From Deltaproteobacteria bacterium (GTDB lineage Bacteria; UBA10199; SPLOWO2-01-44-7), in contig JAUYJH010000030.1 of the NCBI GenBank assembly GCA_030688705.1, positions 1 to 8,057 on the forward strand: DNA of 8,057 bases, in the 5' to 3' direction. This document shows, piece after piece, positions 1-5,051 of the stretch (positions are counted from its first letter, which is position 1; each line of letters begins with the position of its first letter). The translations under genes were made by a program, and so were the position numbers. Below the pieces are notes generated by a model. It ran no database searches and was not told the origin of the DNA. It worked only from the letters and a program-made list of their open reading frames with translations.

Positions 1-1237
1 TCAATCCCTCCCAGCTCGTGATATCGGGAAAATCGGCGAGAAAATCGGGACACCCTTCAGCCAGAAGACAGGGGAGTTTTTGTTTGAGGGGTGCCAGCAA
101 TTCCGCCGACATTTTCTTTAATTCCCCCTCGATATCGGCAATCGCCTTGTCAAAACCGTCCAACACTTTTCCGGTCGCTTGGTCGTAGAGCGCGTCGATT
201 TTTTTAAGCTCTCCCTCCACCCAATCGAGTTTTTCCAAAAATTGGTTGGCGGGGTTCCACTTGGCGATTTGCGGCAAAGCGCTCCAGTTCAAATCCCCCA
301 ACTGGTCTCCGAGCCGTTTCATCATGCCGACAAAATCGCCCAGATTCATCGTCACCGATTGCTTGCTTCTCAACTGCCAGATGGTTGTTTCGGTCACTTC
401 TTTGAAACGCTTAAGCTCGTTCCAATTGCAGGTGGCACCCCAACCGGAGCAGGAAGAAGCAAATTTGGCCATGTGCATGGCGGCGGAGGCGGCCAGAACC
501 CCCCCATAAACCTGATTGGGAAGATCGACGAGATGAATTCCCATCACCTTGTCTTTCAGTTTGGCAAATTGGGAAGAGGGGAGATAGTTTTTCAGCTTGG
601 CTGAATATTCCTGAAACTTTTCCGGGCCCATTTTAAGATATTCCAGAGCCTCGTCGGGGAGATGCCCGTTCAAGCCTTTGAGAATGCCGTTTTGCATGCC
701 GGAAACGGTCGATTTGCCGATCGCCTCCCCCATTTGATGGGCCAAATAATCGGCAAAACCGCTCCTCTGCAGGAGGGCTTGGGGGCTCACCCTTTGAAGA
801 AACGGGGCGATCCGGCTGTCGTAGAAATCTCCGATCCAATGATCGATATTGTCGTTGATGGAGCGGTTCAAAGCCGCCGTGATTTCTTGTTCCATCTCTT
901 TGAGTTCGGTATTGCCGGCGAGTACCTTTTCCTCCAATATTTTTTTAGCCGCCTTGGGGAGCCACTCTTTGATTTTTGCTTTTATGTTCTCTTTCAGTTT
1001 TTGCTTTTGGTCTTCAGTCTTCGGTCCTCGGTCTTCGGTCTCCTCTTGCACCCACTCCGTTATCTTTTCCGCCAGTTCCTCTTTCAAAACCGCCGCCGCC
1101 TGCTGGCCGACGAACCGGTCCAGCCCCTCCATTTGATAGGCTTCGGCGAGAGATTGAAAATCGTCGTCGGCAAAAGCAGGACAAAAGACCGAAGACAAAA
1201 GACCGAGGACCAAAAGAAAACAGAGACGAACATTCAT
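1..1237 (-). CDS. Exported helical protein of unknown function (3' end beyond window)
   Basis: I do not recognise a family. The frame stays open for 412 codons from the ATG at 1237 to the left edge, so the C-terminus is missing. Residues 1-23 form a clear Sec signal peptide: short basic n-region (Arg4), hydrophobic core 5-18, and an AFA site before Asp24. The mature part is rich in charged, probably helical segments (about 50-125 and 335-385). It has four cysteines (263, 270, 390, 396) in two close pairs that could form disulfides outside the cytoplasm, and no further obvious membrane segment. Two five-unit heptamer arrays lie inside the gene, one coding the signal-peptide core and the other residues 65-77. 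The gene follows the kinase on the same strand after an 80-bp gap, but a sigma-54-type site directly before its ATG suggests its own promoter. The signal peptide fixes the start; there is no clear ribosome binding site. That the gene is real and exported is well supported; its function is unknown. Confidence 0.85.
   Translation of the reverse strand, partial: MNVRLCFLLVLGLLSSVFCPAFADDDFQSLAEAYQMEGLDRFVGQQAAAVLKEELAEKITEWVQEETEDRGPKTEDQKQKLKENIKAKIKEWLPKAAKKILEEKVLAGNTELKEMEQEITAALNRSINDNIDHWIGDFYDSRIAPFLQRVSPQALLQRSGFADYLAHQMGEAIGKSTVSGMQNGILKGLNGHLPDEALEYLKMGPEKFQEYSAKLKNYLPSSQFAKLKDKVMGIHLVDLPNQVYGGVLAASAAMHMAKFASSCSGWGATCNWNELKRFKEVTETTIWQLRSKQSVTMNLGDFVGMMKRLGDQLGDLNWSALPQIAKWNPANQFLEKLDWVEGELKKIDALYDQATGKVLDGFDKAIADIEGELKKMSAELLAPLKQKLPCLLAEGCPDFLADFPDITSWEGL
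1009..1043 (+). repeat. Heptamer array, five units, GGTCTTC type
   Basis: Five consecutive 7-base units start at 1009: GGTCTTC, AGTCTTC, GGTCCTC, GGTCTTC and GGTCTCC. The array lies inside the exported-protein gene in the antisense orientation and codes residues 65-77, a hydrophilic Glu/Asp/Thr-rich stretch. Its partner at 1177-1211 has the same unit on the other strand. Confidence 0.8.
1177..1211 (-). repeat. Heptamer array, five units, inverted copy within the signal peptide
   Basis: On the minus strand, from 1211 down, the units are GGTCCTC, GGTCTTT, TGTCTTC, GGTCTTT and TGTCCTG. This is the same heptamer family as at 1009-1043 in opposite orientation, about 130 bp away. Here the array is read in its sense direction and codes residues 9-21, most of the hydrophobic core of the signal peptide. 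Confidence 0.8.
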
Positions 1238-1249
1238 GACCTGCTAAAA

Positions 1250-1266
1250 AGCAAATTGCGTGCCAA
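1250..1266 (-). promoter_or_regulatory. Sigma-54 (-24/-12) promoter of the exported-protein gene
   Basis: Read on the minus strand the site is TTGGCACGCAATTTGCT. It matches the RpoN consensus TGGCAC-N5-TTGC completely, with the invariant GG (1264-1263) and GC (1252-1251) separated by 10 bases. It lies between genes and points at the ATG at 1237. Placing the C of the GC at -12 puts +1 near 1239, so the message would have almost no leader. An AACGG/CCGTT inverted repeat (about 1265-1279) overlaps the -24 part. The sequence match is direct observation; promoter function is inferred. Confidence 0.7.
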
Positions 1267-1317
1267 CGGAATTGCCGTTTAAAAGTGGGCTCTTTGTTTA
1301 TGGATGATCAGAATCGG

Positions 1318-2973
1318 TCACTTGCAGACCAGTTTCGGTACAGAGCCAAAATCGGCTTGGCAAATCAGGCGGGCGCCGGAGGCGAGCACAATTTCTTTTT
1401 CAACGGCTTTTCCGGTTGGGGGATAAACAACCTGTAAATGATAACGCCCCTCTTGCAAATTCAATCCGGACACCGGTGTCTCTTTCCGGGAAACCACGCC
1501 GGGGATCGTCACCTCCCCCCACGGCCTGGCGGCCACTTTTAAGACACCCGGTTTTGGCGGTTCCATTTGAAAAGTCTTGGCCCAAGAGGGATTCGCCGCA
1601 TTTAAGACAAATTTTTCAGAGGTTTTTTTCTTGTCAGGGCCTTCCAAAATGATCTCCACCACTTTTTCTTCCTTAAGATCAATGTCAGAGAGCTGATGCG
1701 GAGTGAGGAACTCGGCCTCTTTTTTGCCGTTGATCCAGAGTTCGCCCGGAGCCGGCTTGGGGGCGGCATCGACAACAATCGAACCAAAAAGAGGGGGCAT
1801 AAAAAGAGCCCGCCCTTGGCGAGGCTCGCCAAAGGCGGCCCGCTTGGCCTGATTTTCAATCTGCTGTGATGCCGCGCGGGGCGATTGCATCCCCAGCCCG
1901 AACGAACACAAAAACAAGGCGGCGGCAAAGGCGGCCATTCTCGGCATTATTTTGGGTGGCCGCACTTTTTGCTGTGAAAGGGTCTGCGCAAAAACAGGGG
2001 GTTCAAATCTATTTTCTCCGCCAAAGGCGCCAGCCCGCCCACTACCAGAGTTATGGAAGGCTGGCGGGGACCCGCCTCTGGCGGGAAAAAGTTCCGTGAG
2101 CAGAAATGATAATTCCTCCGCATCGGTCTGCAAATTCTCCTTTTGAATATAAGACCGAATCTGTTCCAAAAAATCGCGCGCCGTCTGCTGGCGATGCTTT
2201 GGGTCTTTCTGCAGGGCCGTTAAAACAATCGCCCGCAAGGCTCCGGGCCATGTTCTTAAAGATTCGGGGGGGAGCCGTGATTCCCGAACGGCCTCCAGAA
2301 CGGCCAAATCATTAACCCCCTCAAAAAGCCGCCGCCGTTCCAGCAGCTCGAACATCAAAATCCCCGCGGCGTAAATGTCGGTGCGGGCATCCACCGGCTC
2401 GCCGCGCGCCTGCTCGGGAGACATATAGGCGTATTTTCCCTTGATCTGCGCCTGCGTCGTTTCATGCGAACGGTGCAGACCTTTGGCAATTCCAAAATCG
2501 GTGACTTTTACGCGGCCATCAAAAGAAATAAGAATATTTTGCGGCGAAATATCGCGATGGACAATCTGCAATTTTTGGTGCGCGCAATCGAGCCCCTTCA
2601 AAATTTCGGCCAAAATGTAAAAAATAAATTTGAGTTCCAGATTTTGTCCGGTTTCCATCAATTTCAGAAAAAGCCGCTTCAGATCGGCCCCCTCCACCAG
2701 TTCCATGGAGATAAAAAAAGCCTCTTCATCGCGGCCCAGCTCAAAAACCTGTACGATATTGGGATGGTTTAGGCGGACAAGCGCCTTGGCCTCATCAATC
2801 AACATTTCGATGAATTGGGGATTATCAGACCAGACGGGCAAAAGCCGTTTGATGCAGACATCTTTTGAAAACCCGCTTTCCCCCAGATATTTGGCCTTAA
2901 AAATTTCGGCCATCCCCCCTTGGGCGATTTTTTCGGTCAAAACATATTTTCCAAACCGGTGTGGCAGTCGCAT
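1318..2973 (-). CDS. Membrane serine/threonine protein kinase with C-terminal PEGA-like domain
   Basis: A PknB-type kinase that phosphorylates Ser/Thr residues from a membrane-anchored cytoplasmic domain. Numbering from the ATG at 2973 (551 residues): glycine-rich loop 17-25 (AQGGMAEIF), ATP-binding Lys42, helix-C Glu61, catalytic HRD 139-141 with Asn146, DFG 159-161, and SPE 185-187 in place of APE. All catalytic residues are present, so it should be active. A low-complexity linker (about 295-340) precedes one membrane segment (about 343-362). Outside it follow a beta-rich stretch (about 405-460) and a PEGA-like domain (about 475-542, with PWGEV and a G-x-Y core). The frame is open back to an ATG at 3033, but the first 20 codons contain a sigma-54-type site and the right half of a REP-like palindrome, so 2973 is preferred. 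GC-rich hairpins lie in the linker regions on both sides of the membrane segment. The substrate is unknown; the exported protein downstream is the nearest candidate partner. Confidence 0.93.
   Translation of the reverse strand: MRLPHRFGKYVLTEKIAQGGMAEIFKAKYLGESGFSKDVCIKRLLPVWSDNPQFIEMLIDEAKALVRLNHPNIVQVFELGRDEEAFFISMELVEGADLKRLFLKLMETGQNLELKFIFYILAEILKGLDCAHQKLQIVHRDISPQNILISFDGRVKVTDFGIAKGLHRSHETTQAQIKGKYAYMSPEQARGEPVDARTDIYAAGILMFELLERRRLFEGVNDLAVLEAVRESRLPPESLRTWPGALRAIVLTALQKDPKHRQQTARDFLEQIRSYIQKENLQTDAEELSFLLTELFPARGGSPPAFHNSGSGRAGAFGGENRFEPPVFAQTLSQQKVRPPKIMPRMAAFAAALFLCSFGLGMQSPRAASQQIENQAKRAAFGEPRQGRALFMPPLFGSIVVDAAPKPAPGELWINGKKEAEFLTPHQLSDIDLKEEKVVEIILEGPDKKKTSEKFVLNAANPSWAKTFQMEPPKPGVLKVAARPWGEVTIPGVVSRKETPVSGLNLQEGRYHLQVVYPPTGKAVEKEIVLASGARLICQADFGSVPKLVCK
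1811..1837. repeat. GC-rich hairpin within the kinase gene, after the membrane segment
   Basis: CGCC-C-TTGGCGA, loop GGC, TCGCCAA-A-GGCG: eleven base pairs with one C/A mismatch. It codes part of the extracytoplasmic linker between membrane segment and beta-rich region, where sequence is least constrained. It resembles a short mobile palindrome that landed in frame; that reading is inference. Confidence 0.55.
2019..2085. repeat. Cluster of three GC-rich inverted repeats within the kinase gene, before the membrane segment
   Basis: Three dyads lie together: CGCC-AAA-GGCG at 2019-2029, CGCCAGCC pairing with GGCTGGCG (2028-2035 and 2059-2066), and CCCGCC-TCT-GGCGGG at 2071-2085. They code the Gly/Pro/Ala-rich cytoplasmic linker between kinase domain and membrane segment. 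Base composition differs from the surrounding kinase sequence, suggesting an inserted repeat element kept in frame. Confidence 0.5.
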
Positions 2974-2986
2974 GCCGCGATCTCTG

Positions 2987-3003
2987 TGCAATTGATGTGC
3001 CAG
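2987..3003 (-). promoter_or_regulatory. Sigma-54 (-24/-12) promoter of the kinase gene
   Basis: On the minus strand the site is CTGGCACATCAATTGCA, a complete match to TGGCAC-N5-TTGC with GG (3001-3000) and GC (2989-2988) ten bases apart. With the C at -12, transcription would begin near 2976, three bases before the ATG at 2973. The layout copies that of the downstream gene (14 bases from GC to ATG here, 13 there). It lies inside the longer open frame from 3033, which argues against that upstream start. Confidence 0.65.
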
Positions 3004-3010
3004 CTCTTTT

Positions 3011-3052
3011 GTCATTCTGAAGCACGGTTGCATTTATTTCGTGCGGGATGAC
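3011..3052. repeat. REP-like imperfect palindrome upstream of the kinase
   Basis: The ends are GTCATTC and GGATGAC, with an inner GCACG/CGTGC stem (3022-3026 and 3040-3044) around a 13-base loop. The termini match those of the larger element at 3661-3732, so the two look like diverged members of one palindrome family. It lies immediately upstream of the kinase promoter and overlaps the rejected ATGs at 3033 and 3015. Confidence 0.45.
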
Positions 3053-3057
3053 ACCAA

Positions 3058-3092
3058 GTGTCTCACTTTTTGTACAAATGTCTCGTGGACAC
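3058..3092. promoter_or_regulatory. Dyad in the divergent kinase/DUF2203 intergenic region (possible operator or enhancer site)
   Basis: A perfect 10-bp palindrome TTTGTACAAA (3069-3078) is flanked by two direct TGTCTC copies (3059-3064 and 3079-3084, 20 bp apart) and bounded by GTGTC and GACAC. It lies about 82-116 bases upstream of the inferred kinase transcription start, a usual distance for a sigma-54 activator site, and overlaps the -35 side of the DUF2203 promoter. The symmetry is observed; the regulator is unknown. Confidence 0.4.
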
Positions 3093-3112
3093 TCATTGGC
3101 CTCTGATATACT
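3086..3112 (+). promoter_or_regulatory. Putative housekeeping promoter of the DUF2203 gene
   Basis: TGGACA (3086-3091, five of six to the -35 consensus) is followed after 15 bases by TATACT (3107-3112, five of six to the -10 consensus). The spacer is short. Only nine bases separate the -10 box from the ATG at 3122, so the message would start at or just before the start codon. Confidence 0.45.
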
Positions 3113-3121
3113 GCAAACACT

Positions 3122-3481
3122 ATGGCGGAAGTTTTTGAATGGCAAAGGAGCAGACCTTTCACACTGCAAGAGGCGCAAAGCCTTTTGCCGCTAGTGAGGC
3201 GTGTTACCCAAGAAGCCATCGATCATGTGGAGGCCTTAAAAAAAAGAATCGAGGCTGTTGATCCAGAACCCGCGCACCGTCCGTTTTATGAACACCAGCT
3301 CTCGCGCATTGTGGACCGCTGGTCTCAAAAAATTCTCAAACTGGGTTGCACGCCGAAGGGCCTTTGGGCCGTTCATTTTGATAACGGCCAAGGATTTTAC
3401 CGCTGGAGTTATCCCTGCGAGGATGTCGAATTTTTCAATACCTATCCCGAAGTTCTGAAAGAACGCGCCCCAACTCTTTAA
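3122..3481 (+). CDS. DUF2203 family protein
   Basis: A 119-residue soluble protein resembling the DUF2203 family, whose function is not known. The family pattern is visible at both ends: an N-terminal FTLQEAQSLLPLVRRV helix motif (13-28), a helical middle (about 28-73), then a glycine-led strand with the GLWAVHFDNG segment (80-89) and the aromatic YRWSYPCEDVEFFN stretch (93-106) corresponding to the family's YLCW-lGE-i-yWH region. Length is normal for the family. There is no signal peptide or membrane segment. The ATG at 3122 lies nine bases after a good -10 box with no Shine-Dalgarno sequence, which suggests leaderless translation. It is transcribed away from the kinase and has no close co-oriented neighbour: the next gene starts 306 bp on. 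The family assignment is from pattern memory and fairly secure. Confidence 0.8.
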   Translation: MAEVFEWQRSRPFTLQEAQSLLPLVRRVTQEAIDHVEALKKRIEAVDPEPAHRPFYEHQLSRIVDRWSQKILKLGCTPKGLWAVHFDNGQGFYRWSYPCEDVEFFNTYPEVLKERAPTL

Positions 3482-3594
3482 TCTGCATCAAATCGGTCGC
3501 CTGCTGTACAAAATCGGTCGGTCTTGTTTTGTTAAATCCACTTTAGGTGAAGGTTAAATGGCATTCGGTTTGCACTTATGTCGTAAAATGGAGC

Positions 3595-3628
3595 TTGCAA
3601 ATCCGTAGCATATAAGCTACATATGCAA
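3595..3628. repeat. Nested inverted repeat (hairpin or operator)
   Basis: TTGCA-N5-GTAGC-N6-GCTAC-N3-TGCAA: two concentric five-base arms, outer 3595-3599/3624-3628 and inner 3605-3609/3616-3620. The loop is AT-rich. It is not followed by a T-run on either strand, so it does not look like an intrinsic terminator. It could be a regulator binding site, but lies about 160 bp before the antitoxin start. Confidence 0.4.
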
Positions 3629-3660
3629 CATTAACCAAAAAAAATCAAAGGCATTTCTGA

Positions 3661-3732
3661 ACGTCATCCCGACGAAAGTTGGGATCCAGAAAACACTAAG
3701 GACACTGGATTCCGGCTTTCGCCGGAATGACG
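3661..3732. repeat. REP-like element of two inverted hairpins (possible MITE or BIME)
   Basis: Two 28-base arms (3662-3689 and 3705-3732) are inverted copies identical at 23 of 28 positions, separated by a 15-base spacer. Each arm is itself a hairpin: CCCGAC-GAAA-GTTGGG on the left (one G/T pair) and TTCCGGC-TTTC-GCCGGAA on the right (perfect). The differences between arms mostly preserve pairing within each arm, as expected if the hairpins are under selection. The outer ends read CGTCAT and ATGACG. Elements of this shape are scattered in many bacterial genomes and can be mobilised by RAYT-type transposases; none is encoded here. Confidence 0.75.
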
Positions 3733-3787
3733 AATATGAAACATGTAGAGATGCCCCAAAGTTATTGGGCGGAGACAAAAAAATATT

Positions 3788-4090
3788 ATGAAACCCATTC
3801 CGTATGAAAAAATACTGTTTGAAAGATTGAAAAAAGACCCTGAAGAAGCTGCGGGATATCTGAATGCTGCTTATGAAGAAGGAGGTCCAAAAACTTTTTT
3901 GGTTGCCTTAAAAGATGTGATTGAAGCTTATGGCGGCATGAGCTTTGCGGCGCAAAAAGCAAAACTGAATCGCGTCTCCCTTTATCGAATGCTCTCCAGA
4001 GCTGGCAATCCAGAACTCCAAAGCCTCGAAAAACTGTTACAAATATTGGGACTAAGATTGATGATCCTACCGCTGGCAAAAAGAAGATAA
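3788..4090 (+). CDS. HI1420-type addiction-module antidote protein (HTH), without a toxin
   Basis: A 100-residue DNA-binding antitoxin of the HI1420 / TIGR02684 type. Family features in order: a DPEEAAGYLNAAYEEGG segment (17-33), the hydrophobic FLVALKDVIEAYGGMS helix (37-52), and a helix-turn-helix (about 50-70) followed by the RMLSRAGNPELQSLEKLLQ stretch (67-85) and the conserved LGLRL strand. Members normally pair with a RelE-like HI1419 toxin encoded directly upstream and repress the shared operon. Here the 306 bp upstream hold only repeats and the downstream sequence is antisense to nfo, so it is a solitary antidote: a remnant, a protector against a toxin elsewhere, or a plain regulator. 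The ATG at 3788 has a GGAG 13 bases upstream (3771-3774), rather far. Its last 24 bases overlap the end of convergent nfo. Confidence 0.8.
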   Translation: MKPIPYEKILFERLKKDPEEAAGYLNAAYEEGGPKTFLVALKDVIEAYGGMSFAAQKAKLNRVSLYRMLSRAGNPELQSLEKLLQILGLRLMILPLAKRR

Positions 4091-4924
4091 CTTTTCCAAA
4101 TTCATCCGATCCCACTTCACAAAATCATCGCCTTTGGGGGTTTCCAGGGCCATGGGGGTTTTTTCAAAGCGCGTGTCTTGCATCAGCATTTTAAAACCTG
4201 CATCGCCGATTTGGCCAAGGCCGATATGCTCATGGCGATCAACGCGCGAGCCGAGCGGCGTTTTGGAATCGTTCAAATGCATGGCCTTCAAATTTTTCAA
4301 GCCGATGATTTTATCAAAATCGCGCCACATCTTTTCATAACCTTCGCGGGTGCGGATATCAAAGCCGGCCGCAAAAACGTGGGCCGTATCAAGGCAGATC
4401 CCCATCATGTCCCTGGCCTCAATTTTTTCCAAAATCGCCGCCAACTGTTCAAAGGTATGGCCGATACAGGTCCCCTGCCCCGCTGTTGTCTCCAATAGTA
4501 ATTTCGTTTTGATCCCTGAAAATTTTTCGAGAATCCGATTGATGTTTTCGGCAATTCTTGAAATCCCGACCGGCACCCCCTGCCCCACATGGGCCCCCGG
4601 GTGCAACACCACAAAATCGAGTCTTAAAAGACGGGCCAACTCCATTTCCTGCATCAATGATTCCACGGAGAGGGGCCCATTTTTGGGGTCAGAGCTCGCC
4701 AAGTTAATCAAATATCCGGCGTGCGAAAAAGCCACCTTCACACCGCACGATTCGCAATTGGAAAGATACGCATCCGCTTCCGCGGCAGAAGGCATGGCCT
4801 TGACCAGCCATTGATTATTATTTTTGGCAAAAAACTGGATGGCATTTACGGGAATTTCCGCAGCCCGCAATGGGGCCTGTGAAACACCGCCGACCGTAGA
4901 AACATGAGTGCCGAGGTAGCGCAT
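4067..4924 (-). CDS. nfo: Endonuclease IV (AP endonuclease)
   Basis: Cuts the DNA backbone 5' to abasic sites and trims damaged 3' ends in base-excision repair; cytoplasmic, three zinc ions in a TIM barrel. The 285-residue length equals the family norm. All nine zinc ligands are visible, at positions equal to or one off E. coli Nfo numbering: His68, His108, Glu145, Asp179, His182, His216, Asp229, His231 and Glu261, in the motifs VLHPGAH, LLLETTAGQGT, CLDTAHVFAAG, HLNDSK and DRHEHIGLG. The enzyme should be active. An in-frame stop 12 bases upstream of the ATG at 4924 excludes a longer protein. No Shine-Dalgarno sequence precedes it on the coding strand. It is divergent from the hydrolase gene and convergent with the antitoxin gene, so it is probably transcribed alone. 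Confidence 0.97.
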   Translation of the reverse strand: MRYLGTHVSTVGGVSQAPLRAAEIPVNAIQFFAKNNNQWLVKAMPSAAEADAYLSNCESCGVKVAFSHAGYLINLASSDPKNGPLSVESLMQEMELARLLRLDFVVLHPGAHVGQGVPVGISRIAENINRILEKFSGIKTKLLLETTAGQGTCIGHTFEQLAAILEKIEARDMMGICLDTAHVFAAGFDIRTREGYEKMWRDFDKIIGLKNLKAMHLNDSKTPLGSRVDRHEHIGLGQIGDAGFKMLMQDTRFEKTPMALETPKGDDFVKWDRMNLEKLSSFCQR

Positions 4925-4969
4925 GCTCGGAAGGAGTTATTGGATTTTTTCGGCCAAGGCAAGGATATT

Positions 4970-4990
4970 GCCGGCATTAATACTGCCAGC
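4970..4990. promoter_or_regulatory. Imperfect palindrome between nfo and the hydrolase gene
   Basis: GCCGGCA (4970-4976) and TGCCAGC (4984-4990) pair at six of seven positions around TTAATAC. It lies in the 127-bp divergent intergenic region and could be a shared operator. The minus-strand reading CTGGCAGTATTAATGC also has the GG-N10-GC spacing of a sigma-54 site but departs from the consensus in both elements. Confidence 0.3.
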
Positions 4991-5000
4991 CAAGTAAGTC

Positions 5001-5029
5001 TGGACAAACCCCTGCGGTTTCACTATTAA
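5001..5029 (+). promoter_or_regulatory. Putative housekeeping promoter of the hydrolase gene
   Basis: TGGACA (5001-5006, five of six to -35) and TATTAA (5024-5029, four of six to -10) are separated by 17 bases. Transcription would start near 5036, after the TTG at 5031 and before the ATG at 5052, supporting the latter as start. The -10 match is modest. Confidence 0.4.
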
Positions 5030-5051
5030 TTTGCGCTTCAACTTAAATACG

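Larger units (their letters stand above)
3482..3787. other. 306-bp non-coding gap with repeats, no gene seen
   Basis: No credible open frame is present, and in particular nothing resembling the HI1419-type toxin expected next to the antidote gene at 3788. The gap holds a direct repeat AAATCGGTCG (3490-3499 and 3511-3520, 21 bp apart), a nested hairpin at 3595-3628, the REP-like element at 3661-3732 and a small bulged hairpin at 3753-3770 (GCCCCAA with TTGGGC). I see no convincing terminator or -35/-10 pair. Confidence 0.6.

Noticed and set aside
1264..1279. AACGG/CCGTT dyad after the kinase as a terminator
   Set aside because: The stem is only five bases and no T-run follows; it overlaps the sigma-54 element instead.
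662..1282. 206-codon plus-strand open frame
   Set aside because: It is antisense to the exported-protein gene, which has a signal peptide and coherent protein composition; the plus frame has none of this.
2974..3033. ATG at 3033 (or 3015) as kinase start
   Set aside because: The 20 extra codons hold a sigma-54 site and palindrome arm, lack a ribosome binding site and lie upstream of the inferred transcription start.
4974..4989. CTGGCAGTATTAATGC (minus) as an nfo sigma-54 promoter
   Set aside because: Spacing is right but both elements deviate and it is part of an imperfect palindrome; a 38-base leader without ribosome binding site also fits poorly.
5001..5015. GG-N10-GC spacing before the hydrolase gene as a sigma-54 promoter
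   Set aside because: Only the GG and GC fit; the flanking TGGACA and CTGC differ from TGGCAC and TTGC. Bare GG-N10-GC is common by chance, and a 17-bp-spaced -35/-10 pair fits better.
4931..5029. AAGGAG followed by a TTG-started 29-codon plus-strand frame
   Set aside because: The spacing of three bases is too short for normal initiation and the peptide has no recognisable features.
5031..5051. TTG at 5031 as start of the hydrolase protein
   Set aside because: It is immediately downstream of the probable -10 box and would not be in the message; an ATG follows seven codons later.
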